Shown here in pieces: positions 47,456 to 55,484 of a stretch of 64,000 nucleotides of DNA; position 1 is the stretch's first letter, and each line of letters opens with the position of its first letter. The notes under the pieces were generated by a model, which did not search any database, was not told the DNA's origin, and saw only the letters and a program-made list of their open reading frames with translations. This stretch comes from Bog-473 sp963817735 (lineage in GTDB: Bacteria; Actinomycetota; Acidimicrobiia; Acidimicrobiales; RAAP-2), in NCBI GenBank assembly GCA_963817735.1, contig CAWFPP010000036.1, positions 1 through 64,000 on the forward strand, in the 5' to 3' direction. A program made the translations under genes and the position numbers.

Positions 47456-47950
47456 TCAGTCCCGGATCGGCCCGCCGAATCGGATCACGTTCCCATCGGG
47501 GTCGGTGTGTGACCCCTCGCACTTGCCGTAGTCCTGGTTCTCCGGGCCCTCCACTTCGAGGCCCGCCAGGCGCCACTCCCGGGCGACCGCCTGGGCGTCG
47601 TCGACGTGGAGATAGAGCGCGCTGGGCCCGAGACCGTCGCCGTCGTCGTGTGTCAGGTGAATGGTGACGCGATCCTCCCGCGAGGCGAACGCGTACGTTT
47701 CGTCGTGCGCGGACACCTCGAATCCGAGCTTCGTGTAGTGCTCCAGTGCCCGCGGCACGTCTGCGACCTTGAAGATCGGCTCGTCGCCCACCAGATGCCA
47801 ACCACCGGTGTGGCCGTAGATCTTGCGCCGGCGCTGGTTGTCCAGGCCGTCGAGACACCAGTAGCAGATGGCAATGTCCCGATGGTTGAAGAGGGTGACG
47901 TAACCGGTCTCGGGGACCTTGCCGCAACACGAGCAGGTGACGGTCTCCAC
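47456..47950 (-). CDS. VOC/glyoxalase-fold protein with N-terminal zinc-binding knuckle
   Basis: Intact, 164 residues. The start has CSCCGKVPETGYVTLFNHRD and CYWCLDGL, two CxxC-type pairs. The rest is a single glyoxalase/bleomycin-resistance domain: EPIFKVADVPRALEHYTKLG, DRVTIHLTHDDGDGLGPSAL and GSHTDPDGNVIRFGG, with a metal-binding His and Glu-like positions. The combination of a short zinc knuckle with a VOC domain is seen in uncharacterised actinobacterial proteins. A role in sterol catabolism is suggested only by location. Confidence 0.75.
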   Translation of the reverse strand: METVTCSCCGKVPETGYVTLFNHRDIAICYWCLDGLDNQRRRKIYGHTGGWHLVGDEPIFKVADVPRALEHYTKLGFEVSAHDETYAFASREDRVTIHLTHDDGDGLGPSALYLHVDDAQAVAREWRLAGLEVEGPENQDYGKCEGSHTDPDGNVIRFGGPIRD

Positions 47951-47988
47951 GGGCCGGGAGCCTACGTCCGGAACCCCCTGGTGGTTGC

Positions 47989-48207
47989 TCAGTTCGACCG
48001 CGGACCCCTCGACCGGAACATCCGGAGGGCGACGACGAGGAGCACCAGAATCACCGGAAGCCCGACGACGAACCCGACTGCCTGCACGGTGCCGTCCCGG
48101 GTCTGCAGGAAGACCAGGACAAGAATCAGGACGGCCGCCGTCCCAGCGAACCTGACGACTTGCCGTTGGGACGGCGCAGCTCGGCCTCTGGACACCCGAT
48201 CAGTCAA
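47989..48207 (-). CDS. small membrane protein, two helices
   Basis: Intact, 72 residues: a basic N-terminus, helix 1 (FAGTAAVLILVLVFLQT), a short polar loop (RDGTVQAVG) and helix 2 (FVVGLPVILVLLVVALRMF) ending in RSRGPRSN. No family recognised. It is divergent from the P450 gene with a KstR-type site 17 bases upstream, and may be the first gene of a VOC-containing unit. Confidence 0.6.
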   Translation of the reverse strand: MTDRVSRGRAAPSQRQVVRFAGTAAVLILVLVFLQTRDGTVQAVGFVVGLPVILVLLVVALRMFRSRGPRSN

Positions 48208-48223
48208 GCAGCCCTATGATCGC

Positions 48224-48237
48224 TGACACACGTTCTA
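48224..48237. promoter_or_regulatory. KstR-type operator, one mismatch
   Basis: TGACACACGTTCTA matches TNNAACNNGTTNNA except for C at one A. It lies between the membrane-protein and P450 genes. Confidence 0.5.
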
Positions 48238-48286
48238 GAAATAGCCTTGAAACGGCAGGCACCGGGCGTCGGAGGGTGGGACGCCG

Positions 48287-49561
48287 GTGTGCACGAAAGG
48301 GGGGGCCTTGAGCCTCGAGGAGATCGATCTCATCGACGGGCGCAACTTCGTGGCCGGCGTGCCCCACCAGTGGTTCGCCGAGCTCCGCCGGGAGGCGCCG
48401 GCCTACTGGCACCCCCAGGAGGGCGCCCCCCGCGGCGGGTTCTGGGCCATCACCCGCTACGACGACTGCGTCCACGTCAACCGCGACTGGGAGCACTACT
48501 CGTCGGCCCGGCGCGGCTCGCTCTTCCCCGACATGGACGACGACCAGCTGGCCCAGCAGCAGCTGATGATGGTCAACATGGACCCGACCATGCACACGCG
48601 TTACCGCCGCCTGGTCAACAAGGGCTTCACCCCCAAAATGGTGCGCGACCTCGAGCAGCAGATCGTCGGCTACGCCGACGGCATCATCGACGCCGTGTGC
48701 GAGCGCGGCACCGCCGACTTCGTCGAGGAGATCTCCGCCGAACTTCCCCTCCTCGTGATCGCCGAGCTGCTGGGCGTGCCCCAGGAGGACCGGCGCATGG
48801 TATTCGACTGGTCGAACCGCATGATCGGGGCCGAGGACCCCGAGTACCAGGTCCCCGGGGCCGACCCCGGCGAGTCGGCCATGGCGGTCTACGCCTACGC
48901 CGAGGAGCTGGCGACGGCCCGCAAGCTCCAGCCCAGGGAAGACCTCGTCTCGGTCCTCCTCAATGCCGAGGTCGAGGGGGAGAAGCTGAACGAGCTGGAA
49001 CTCGATCTGTTCTTCCTCCTCCTCATCGTGGCCGGCAACGAGACCACCCGGAACCTCATGTCGGGCGCCATGACGGCCTTCTTCGACCACCCCGACCAGT
49101 GGGAGCTGCTCCGCAAGGACCGCTCGCTGTTGCCGGGCGCCGTCGAGGAGATGCTCCGTTTCGTCACGCCCGTGATGCACTTCCGCCGCACGGCAACGGT
49201 CGACATGGAACTGCACGGCCAGGAGATCAAGGAAGGCGACAAGGTCGTCTTCTGGCACACCTCGGCCAACCGCGACGAGGCGGCGTTCGAGAACCCCGAC
49301 ACGTTCGACATCACCCGCTCCCCCAACAACCACATCGCCTTCGGCGGCGGCGGGCCGCACTTCTGCCTGGGGGCGAACCTCGCCCGCATGGAGATCATGG
49401 TCATGTTCGACCGCCTGCTCGAACGCATACCCGACATCCGCCTCGACGGCGAGGTCCAACGCCTGCAGTCGAACTTCATCAACGGGACCAAGCACATCCC
49501 GGTCGCCTTCGCACCCTCCGCCCCTATCGGGGGCACGCCGCTGCCCGCCCGGGCCCGCTGA
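48287..49561 (+). CDS. cytochrome P450, CYP125/142-like
   Basis: Intact, 424 residues from GTG; a TTG 21 bases later has the better Shine-Dalgarno. I-helix AGNETTRNLMSGAM (oxygen-binding Glu-Thr), K-helix ExxR in GAVEEMLRFVTPVMHFRR, and the haem loop FGGGGPHFCLGANLAR with the cysteine ligand. FTPKMVRDLEQQIVGYAD and SNFINGTKHIPVAF resemble mycobacterial CYP125, which oxidises the sterol C26/27 methyl to start side-chain degradation. Alternative: CYP142 or another hydrophobic hydroxylase. Redox partners are not encoded nearby. Confidence 0.85.
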   Translation: MCTKGGALSLEEIDLIDGRNFVAGVPHQWFAELRREAPAYWHPQEGAPRGGFWAITRYDDCVHVNRDWEHYSSARRGSLFPDMDDDQLAQQQLMMVNMDPTMHTRYRRLVNKGFTPKMVRDLEQQIVGYADGIIDAVCERGTADFVEEISAELPLLVIAELLGVPQEDRRMVFDWSNRMIGAEDPEYQVPGADPGESAMAVYAYAEELATARKLQPREDLVSVLLNAEVEGEKLNELELDLFFLLLIVAGNETTRNLMSGAMTAFFDHPDQWELLRKDRSLLPGAVEEMLRFVTPVMHFRRTATVDMELHGQEIKEGDKVVFWHTSANRDEAAFENPDTFDITRSPNNHIAFGGGGPHFCLGANLARMEIMVMFDRLLERIPDIRLDGEVQRLQSNFINGTKHIPVAFAPSAPIGGTPLPARAR

Positions 49562-49571
49562 GGCCGGAGCC

Positions 49572-50477
49572 GTGCGCGATCACGCGGTGCGCTTCCACCA
49601 GGCGGTCGCCTTCCTGCCGACCAGCCAGATCCTCCCAATGGCCAAGGAGTGCGACGGCCTCGGGTACGGCGGCATGTACGTCTCCGACCACATGTTCAAC
49701 CCGCGCCAGCGCACGTCGCGCTACACCTACTCGAAGACCGAGGACGGCGCGCCGGGCTGGGAGGACCACACGTCCTGGCCCGATCCGATGGCCGTGATCT
49801 CGGCCTGCGCCGGCGCAACGGAGAACCTGCTCTTCACGACCGGCATCTACATCGCCCCGCTGCGCGACCTCATGACGGTGGCCAAGTCCGTCGGCACGAC
49901 CGCGTTCCTCTCGGGCAACCGGCTCCGCCTCGGCATCGGCGTCGGCTGGAGCAAGGAGGAGTTCGACCTGACGGGGCAGGACTTCGCCAATCGCGGCAAG
50001 CGCCTCGACGAAATGATCGTCGCCCTGCGCGCGCTCTGGGCCGGCGGCTGGGTCGAGTTCCACGGCGACTTCTACGACGTCCCGGAGTGCCAGATGGAGC
50101 CGGCACCCACCGAGCCGGTGCCCTTCATCTGCGGCGGCCACTCCCCCGTCGCGCTGCGGCGCACGGCAGAGCTGTGCGACGGCTGGATCGCCGCCGGCGC
50201 CTACAGCGAGGAGGAGGCCTGGATGCACCTGGCCGAGCTGCACGACGCACTCGCCAAGGCCGGGCGGGACAAGGACGACTTCACGATCTACCTCTCGCTC
50301 AACGAACGGCCGAGCGTCGACCTGTACCGCCGCTTCGCCGACGCGGGCGTGACCGACTTCGTGTGCGCGCCGTGGATGTTCGCCAACATTGCGCCGGGGA
50401 CGCCCGACGACGAGGCGCTGGCCACGCGTCTGGGCCTGGTGCACTGGTTCGCCGAGGAGATCGTCGCCAAGGTCTGA
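49572..50477 (+). CDS. F420-dependent LLM-class oxidoreductase
   Basis: Intact, 301 residues, GTG start 11 bases after the P450 stop, so in the same operon. The barrel begins HAVRFHQAVAFLPTSQILPM; GLGYGGMYVSDHMFNPRQRT, NLLFTTGIYIAPLRDLMTVA and SGNRLRLGIGVGWSKEEFDL are the typical cofactor-binding strands, and PFICGGHSPVALRRTAELCD the last barrel segment. It resembles the TIGR03619-type F420 enzymes. Substrate unknown; the P450 linkage suggests a lipid or sterol intermediate. Confidence 0.88.
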   Translation: MRDHAVRFHQAVAFLPTSQILPMAKECDGLGYGGMYVSDHMFNPRQRTSRYTYSKTEDGAPGWEDHTSWPDPMAVISACAGATENLLFTTGIYIAPLRDLMTVAKSVGTTAFLSGNRLRLGIGVGWSKEEFDLTGQDFANRGKRLDEMIVALRALWAGGWVEFHGDFYDVPECQMEPAPTEPVPFICGGHSPVALRRTAELCDGWIAAGAYSEEEAWMHLAELHDALAKAGRDKDDFTIYLSLNERPSVDLYRRFADAGVTDFVCAPWMFANIAPGTPDDEALATRLGLVHWFAEEIVAKV

Positions 50478-50513
50478 CACACTGCGCCCCACGAGTCACG
50501 AGAGGATGCAAAC

Positions 50514-51551
50514 GTGAAGACCATGAAGATCGGCCTGCAGATGGGCTATTGGGGCGCGGGACCACCGCCCAACGCGGCGGAGCTCGTGATGGAAGCCGAC
50601 CGCCTCGGCTATGACTCCGTCTGGACGGCGGAGTCCTACGGTTCCGACGCACTGACCCCGCTGGCCTGGTGGGGCTCGCAGACCGAGCGGGTGCGTCTCG
50701 GCACGTCCCTGTGCCAGCTGTCGGCGCGCACTCCGACCGCCATGGCCATGGCGGCGCAGACGCTCGATCATCTCTCCGGTGGACGTTTCGTGCTCGGCCT
50801 CGGGGTCTCGGGCCCCCAGGTGGTCGAGGGCTGGTACGGCCAGTCCTTCTCCGCTCCGCTGGCCCGCACCCGTGAGTACGTCGGCATCGTGCGCCAGGTC
50901 CTCGCCCGCGACAAGCCGGTCACGAACGACGGCCCGCACTATCCGCTCCCCTATCCGGGCGGGACCGGCCTGGGCAAGCCCCTCAAGTCGATCGTGCACC
51001 CCCTGCGGGCGGACATCCCGATCATCCTCGGCGCCGAGGGCCCGAAGAACATCGCCCTGGCGGCCGAGATCGCGGACGGCTGGTTCCCGATCTTCTTCTC
51101 GCCGAGGGCCATGTCGTCCTTCGAGGCGTCGCTCGACGAGGGCTTCGCCCGTCCCGGGGCGCGCCGGAGCGCCGCCGAATTCGAGGTGCTGGCCTTCGCC
51201 CCGACCGTGATCAGCGACGACACCGATGCGGCGGCGGACGGCTTCCGCCCGTATCTCGCGCTCTACATCGGCGGCATGGGCGCCAAGGAGATGAACTTCC
51301 ACTTCGACGTGTTCGCCCGCATGGGCTACGAGGAGGCGGCGACCAAAATTCAGGACGCTTATCTCGACGGGCGCAAGGACGACGCCGCGGCGGCCGTCCC
51401 CACCGCCCTGGTGGAGGAGATCGCGCTGGTCGGCCCGGTGGAGAAGATCCGCGACGACCTCGAGGCCTGGCGCGAGTCGCGTGCCACCACCATGCTCGTC
51501 AACGGCGACATCCCCACCTTGCGCACACTGGCCGAACTGGTGCTCGGCTAG
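50514..51551 (+). CDS. F420-dependent LLM-class oxidoreductase
   Basis: Intact, 345 residues; a GTG start with GAGAGGA upstream. Barrel strands: MKIGLQMGYWGAGPPPNAAE, GYDSVWTAESYGSDALTPLA, TERVRLGTSLCQLSARTPTA and SGGRFVLGLGVSGPQVVEGW. PIILGAEGPKNIALAAEIAD and GWFPIFFSPRAMSS are also conserved in mycobacterial LLM families. It is the third gene of the P450 unit, 36 bases after the previous stop. Confidence 0.88.
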   Translation: MKTMKIGLQMGYWGAGPPPNAAELVMEADRLGYDSVWTAESYGSDALTPLAWWGSQTERVRLGTSLCQLSARTPTAMAMAAQTLDHLSGGRFVLGLGVSGPQVVEGWYGQSFSAPLARTREYVGIVRQVLARDKPVTNDGPHYPLPYPGGTGLGKPLKSIVHPLRADIPIILGAEGPKNIALAAEIADGWFPIFFSPRAMSSFEASLDEGFARPGARRSAAEFEVLAFAPTVISDDTDAAADGFRPYLALYIGGMGAKEMNFHFDVFARMGYEEAATKIQDAYLDGRKDDAAAAVPTALVEEIALVGPVEKIRDDLEAWRESRATTMLVNGDIPTLRTLAELVLG

Positions 51552-51717
51552 TCCCGCACCGCGACCGCCGCGCGCCGGGAGCACTGGGTTCCGACCCGAC
51601 TTACGGCGCAGCCCCGAATTTCGTCGCCGTGCCGTCGCTCTCGACGACCGAGTATCCGCCGCCATTCGGCGCCGCCCCCATCCTTCGGCTTGCGGATGCG
51701 TTCTGTCAGGCTCCGGC

Positions 51718-52134
51718 TCACATCGCCCGCGGGAACGTCGCGGCCGGCCCGACGTACCGGGACTCCCCGAAGCCGAGGATCGGGATGAAGATGAAGTTCA
51801 AGAAGAACAGTCCGACGGCGAAGCCGCTGCTCTTGGCGAACGACCTGGACAGGTCGATGGCGATGACGATGCCGACGACGAGGAGGAGGACCCAGCCCAC
51901 GAACGGGACGATCACCCCGACGACGAAGAGGAGCAGCCACCACCACGGCCGACCGATGATCTTGAGCAGGGTGTAGAGGTTGTAGAAGGGGACGATGGCG
52001 GCCCAGCCCGGTTCGCCCGCCTTGACGAAGACCTTCCACAGCGCGGCGATCTCGAAGACGATGACGGCGATATAGACGAGGACCACGATTGCGATCAACC
52101 CGCCGTCGGAGGAAGCAAGCATGAGCGCGCGCAT
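51718..52134 (-). CDS. multi-pass membrane protein, DUF5684-like
   Basis: Intact, 138 residues. Helices: GLIAIVVLVYIAVIVFEIAA, LLKIIGRPWWWLLLFVVGVI, PFVGWVLLLVVGIVIAIDLS and GFAVGLFFLNFIFIPILGFG. The sequence AGEPGWAAIVPFYNLYTLLK before helix 2 is the hallmark of the DUF5684 family, membrane proteins of unknown function sometimes linked to signal peptidases. It is divergent from the YgjP-like gene. Confidence 0.8.
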   Translation of the reverse strand: MRALMLASSDGGLIAIVVLVYIAVIVFEIAALWKVFVKAGEPGWAAIVPFYNLYTLLKIIGRPWWWLLLFVVGVIVPFVGWVLLLVVGIVIAIDLSRSFAKSSGFAVGLFFLNFIFIPILGFGESRYVGPAATFPRAM

Positions 52135-52256
52135 GAGAGTCCCTCCCGTTCTGTCCCGCTGATCCGCTGATCAGCGCATTGATCGTAGGACCGTGCACTC
52201 CCCGGTGCAGGGATGCTGACCTGGCATGCGTGTGCCACGCACAGCGGTCGGGCACA

Positions 52257-52865
52257 ATGCCCGACGTGACCTTGTTCGACGTCGCCGACCTCTCCGAGTC
52301 CGAACCACCGCCGGACAGTCCCGCCGCGGAACCCGCCGCCGAGGCGGCGCCCGAGGTCGAGGTCCGCATCAGCAAGCGCCGCAAGAAGACCTCCGAGGCC
52401 AAGTGGGTCGGGGGCCGCATCGTGGTCTCGCTGCCCGCCCATCTCGACGTCGAGAGCCGGCAGAAGACGATCGACTGGTTGGTGGAGCGCCTCTTGACGC
52501 GTCACCGCCTGCAGTCCGGTCTCGACGACGACGGCCTGCTGGCCCGGGCCATCGAGCTCAGCGATCGCCACCTGGTCGGGGCCCGCCCCGTCTCCGTCCG
52601 TTGGGTCACGAACCAGACGGCGCGTTGGGGCTCGTGCTCGCACTACTCGGGGCACATCCGCGTGTCACACCGCCTGCGCGTCGTGCCCGACTGGGTGCTC
52701 GACTCGGTCCTGGTCCACGAGGTCGCCCACCTGACCTACCCGGACCACTCGCCCGCCTTTCACAAACTGGCCGGCGGTTACCCGCGTCACGAGGAGGCGG
52801 GCGTGTTCCTGGCCGGTTACGGCCTCGGCCTCTCGAATCCCAGCCTGCCGAGCGCGCCCGACTGA
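52257..52865 (+). CDS. YgjP/DUF45-type zinc metallopeptidase
   Basis: Intact, 203 residues, taking the ATG before PDVTLFDVADLSESEP as start. A basic segment (VRISKRRKKTSEAKWVGGRI) is followed by the metallopeptidase: VRWVTNQTARWGSCSHYSGH, then VLVHEVAHLTYPDHSPAFHK, the HExxH zinc site with a third His ligand downstream. Members resemble SprT/Wss1-like proteases but their substrates are unknown. Confidence 0.88.
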   Translation: MPDVTLFDVADLSESEPPPDSPAAEPAAEAAPEVEVRISKRRKKTSEAKWVGGRIVVSLPAHLDVESRQKTIDWLVERLLTRHRLQSGLDDDGLLARAIELSDRHLVGARPVSVRWVTNQTARWGSCSHYSGHIRVSHRLRVVPDWVLDSVLVHEVAHLTYPDHSPAFHKLAGGYPRHEEAGVFLAGYGLGLSNPSLPSAPD

Positions 52866-52887
52866 ACCGGCGTCGCGGGGCGTGCGG

Positions 52888-54051
52888 TCAGACGGGCTCG
52901 TCCGCCAGCATCCGGCCCAGCCGGCGCAGGCTCTCGTTCGCCCCGCCCAGCGTCAGCTCGATCTGCTCGGTCAGGAGGAAGTAGCGGTGCAGCGGGTAGT
53001 CGCGGTCGACGCCGACGCCGCCGTGGAGGTGCGAGGCGGCGTGCACGACGCGCTGGCCGCCCTCGGCGGCCCAGTACTTGGCGATGGCCACCTCGGAGGA
53101 CGCCGGCAGGCCCGCGGCCAGCCGCGCCGCCGCCTGCCATGCGGTGAGGCGGATGGCCTCGGTGTCGACGTAAGCGTCGGCGGCCCGTTGCCCGACCGCC
53201 TGGAAGGTCGCGATGGGTTTCTCGAACTGCACCCTCGTCTTGGTGTACTCCGCGGTGAGCTCCAGGGCGGATGCGCAGACACCGGCCTCCTGAATGCAGA
53301 GCGCCGCCGTGGCGAACTCGGTGATGCAGTCGATCACGGCGGCGCCGTCCGCGCCCTCGCCCACGAGGCCATCTGCACCGACGCGCACGCCGTCGAGCTC
53401 GACGATCGCCTCGGGTCGCCCGGTCGTCGTCGTCTGCCGCGTCAGTGTCACACCGTCCGTGCCGCGCTCCACGATGAACACGCCGGGACCCGTGGTGGCA
53501 CCCTCCGCCGTCCGGCATGTGGCCGGCACCACGATGGCGTCGGCCACGAAGGCCGCCGGCACGCAGGCCTTGGTGCCCGAGAGCACCCAGGTGCCGTCGG
53601 CCTGGGCCGTGGCCGTGGTGGCGGGCTCGGCTCCGCCGGGCAGGACCACCTCGCCCACCAGCTCGGCCATGGCGGCCGTCAGGATGGTGTCGCCGGTGGC
53701 TGCGCCGGTGAGCCAGGTCTTGCGCTGTGCGTCGGTGCCGAAACGGTCGAGCGGCAGCGCGCCGTAGACCATCGACTCGACCACCGGGACGTACGCCGCA
53801 GTGCGACCTGCCGCCTCCACCACCAGGCAGGCCGCCACGAAGTCGAGCCCGGCCCCTCCGACGTCCTCGCGCAGGTGGATGCCGAGCAGGCCGGCGTCGC
53901 CCAGCTCCTTCCAGAGCTCGCGGTCGAAGGGCCCGTCGTCGCCGGCGGCCGCCTCAATCTGCTTCAGGCGCTCGTGCGTCGACCGGTCGCCGAAGATCTG
54001 TCCGGCCAACTGGCGGACGGCCTCCTGCTCTTCGCTGTAGCTGAAATCCAT
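52888..54051 (-). CDS. fadE27: acyl-CoA dehydrogenase subunit, ChsE5/FadE27-like
   Basis: Intact, 387 residues from the ATG before DFSYSEEQEAVRQLAGQIFG (28 bases after the FadE26-like stop). Conserved: LGIHLREDVGGAGLDFVAAC, EYTKTRVQFEKPIATFQAVG, YVDTEAIRLTAWQAAARLAA and HAASHLHGGVGVDRDYPLHR. Mycobacterial FadE27 forms an alpha2beta2 complex with FadE26 on longer sterol side-chain CoA esters; the adjacent pair here fits. Confidence 0.87.
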   Translation of the reverse strand: MDFSYSEEQEAVRQLAGQIFGDRSTHERLKQIEAAAGDDGPFDRELWKELGDAGLLGIHLREDVGGAGLDFVAACLVVEAAGRTAAYVPVVESMVYGALPLDRFGTDAQRKTWLTGAATGDTILTAAMAELVGEVVLPGGAEPATTATAQADGTWVLSGTKACVPAAFVADAIVVPATCRTAEGATTGPGVFIVERGTDGVTLTRQTTTTGRPEAIVELDGVRVGADGLVGEGADGAAVIDCITEFATAALCIQEAGVCASALELTAEYTKTRVQFEKPIATFQAVGQRAADAYVDTEAIRLTAWQAAARLAAGLPASSEVAIAKYWAAEGGQRVVHAASHLHGGVGVDRDYPLHRYFLLTEQIELTLGGANESLRRLGRMLADEPV

Positions 54052-54079
54052 GGGATCGATCTCCTGGCTCTGGGCGGGC

Positions 54080-55255
54080 TCAGCGCAGCGACCGCGGCAT
54101 GCCGAGGCCGAAGATCGCGATGAGGTCCCGCTGAATCTCGTTGGTGCCGCCACCGAAGGTGAGGATGATCATGGAGCGGGCGTACATCTCAAGACGGCCG
54201 GCGATGACCGCGGCGGGCGACCCGCGCGTCAGGTAGGCGGCCTGCCCGATGATCTCCATCAGCGAGCGGAAGGCACGCAGGTAGAACTCGGTGCCGAAGA
54301 CCTTGATCGACGAGGCGTCGGCCACGTCGAGCTGGCCCTGCGTCGCCTGCCACGCCACCTTCCAGTTGATCAGGCGGAGGAACTCGAGCTCGGCGTGCAC
54401 GCGGGCCAGGTGCTCCTGCACCCACTCCTGGTCGATCACGCGCCGCCCGTCGGGCAGCTTGGTGGCCTGGGCCCAGGCGCGCACGTCGGTGAGGACGCGC
54501 TCGATGATGCCGGGCGAGCACAGCGTCACCCGCTCGTGGTTCAGCTGGTTGGTGATGAGGTTCCAGCCCTGGTTCTCCCCGCCCACCAGCGCCGTGGCGG
54601 GGACCCGCACGTCCTCGTAGAAGGTGTAGTTGATGTTGTGGTCGCCCAGGAGCTTCATCGGGACCACGCGGATGCCGGGGGTGTCCATGGGGATCAAGAA
54701 CATCGAGATCCCCTTGTGCTTGGCCACGTTGGGGTCCGTGCGCGTCGCCAGCCAGATGTAGTCGGCGTCCCCGGCCAGGCTGGTGAAGATCTTGGCGCCG
54801 TTGATGACGTACTCGTCGCCGTCGCGCACGGCCCGGGTGGTCAGCGAGGCCAGGTCGGTGCCCGAGTTGGGCTCGGTGTAGCCGATGCAGAAATGGATCT
54901 CGCCGGCCAGGATCTTGGGCAGGAAGAACTCCTTCTGCTCCTGCGTGCCGAAGTTCATGATCGTCGGGCCCACCGTGTTGATCGTCAGCATGGGGACCGG
55001 TGCGCCGCTGCGCATGGACTCGTCGAAGAAGATGAACTGCTCTATGGCGGAACGACCCTGCCCGCCCCACTCGGTGGGCCAGCCGATGCCCAGCCAGCCG
55101 TCGCTGCCCATCTGCTTGACGACCTTGCGCACCACGGGACCGATGCCGTTCGCCCCCGCGAGCTGCTGCTCGAGCTCGGGGGTCAAGAGCTTCTGGTAGT
55201 AGGCGCGCAGCTCGCTCTTGAGCGTCTGCTGCTCCTCGGTCAAGGCAATTTCCAT
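54080..55255 (-). CDS. fadE26: acyl-CoA dehydrogenase subunit, ChsE4/FadE26-like
   Basis: Intact, 391 residues; ATG with GGGAGGGACACGT upstream (good Shine-Dalgarno). FadE26 features: EIALTEEQQTLKSELRAYYQ, WGGQGRSAIEQFIFFDESMR, FCIGYTEPNSGTDLASLTTR, EYVINGAKIFTSLAGDADYI and LILTFGGGTNEIQRDL-type C-terminus (ILTFGGGTNEIQRDLIAIFG). Expected to hold the FAD chemistry of the pair with FadE27. The KstR-type site lies 85 bases upstream, shared with the divergent thiolase. Confidence 0.88.
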   Translation of the reverse strand: MEIALTEEQQTLKSELRAYYQKLLTPELEQQLAGANGIGPVVRKVVKQMGSDGWLGIGWPTEWGGQGRSAIEQFIFFDESMRSGAPVPMLTINTVGPTIMNFGTQEQKEFFLPKILAGEIHFCIGYTEPNSGTDLASLTTRAVRDGDEYVINGAKIFTSLAGDADYIWLATRTDPNVAKHKGISMFLIPMDTPGIRVVPMKLLGDHNINYTFYEDVRVPATALVGGENQGWNLITNQLNHERVTLCSPGIIERVLTDVRAWAQATKLPDGRRVIDQEWVQEHLARVHAELEFLRLINWKVAWQATQGQLDVADASSIKVFGTEFYLRAFRSLMEIIGQAAYLTRGSPAAVIAGRLEMYARSMIILTFGGGTNEIQRDLIAIFGLGMPRSLR

Positions 55256-55339
55256 ACGTGTCCCTCCCGGGTGGCGGGGCTGCATCGACCCACGTCAGCG
55301 CCATGTCGTCGCCGGCCCGTCGCTGTGGGCTCGGCGCGC

Positions 55340-55353
55340 GAGAACACGTTACA
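55340..55353. promoter_or_regulatory. KstR-type operator, one mismatch
   Basis: GAGAACACGTTACA matches TNNAACNNGTTNNA except for the first T. It lies between the FadE26-like gene and the thiolase gene. Confidence 0.55.
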
Positions 55354-55484
55354 GTCCGCCCCGCTCGGGCGGCCAATGGGGCTGCTGAGCGCCGCCCTAC
55401 CGCCAAGTAACCTGCAATCCGCCCCGGGGCGGGTTCCCCGGCGCACGCTCGAGTCCCCACATCGAAACCCGAGGAGCCGTCACC

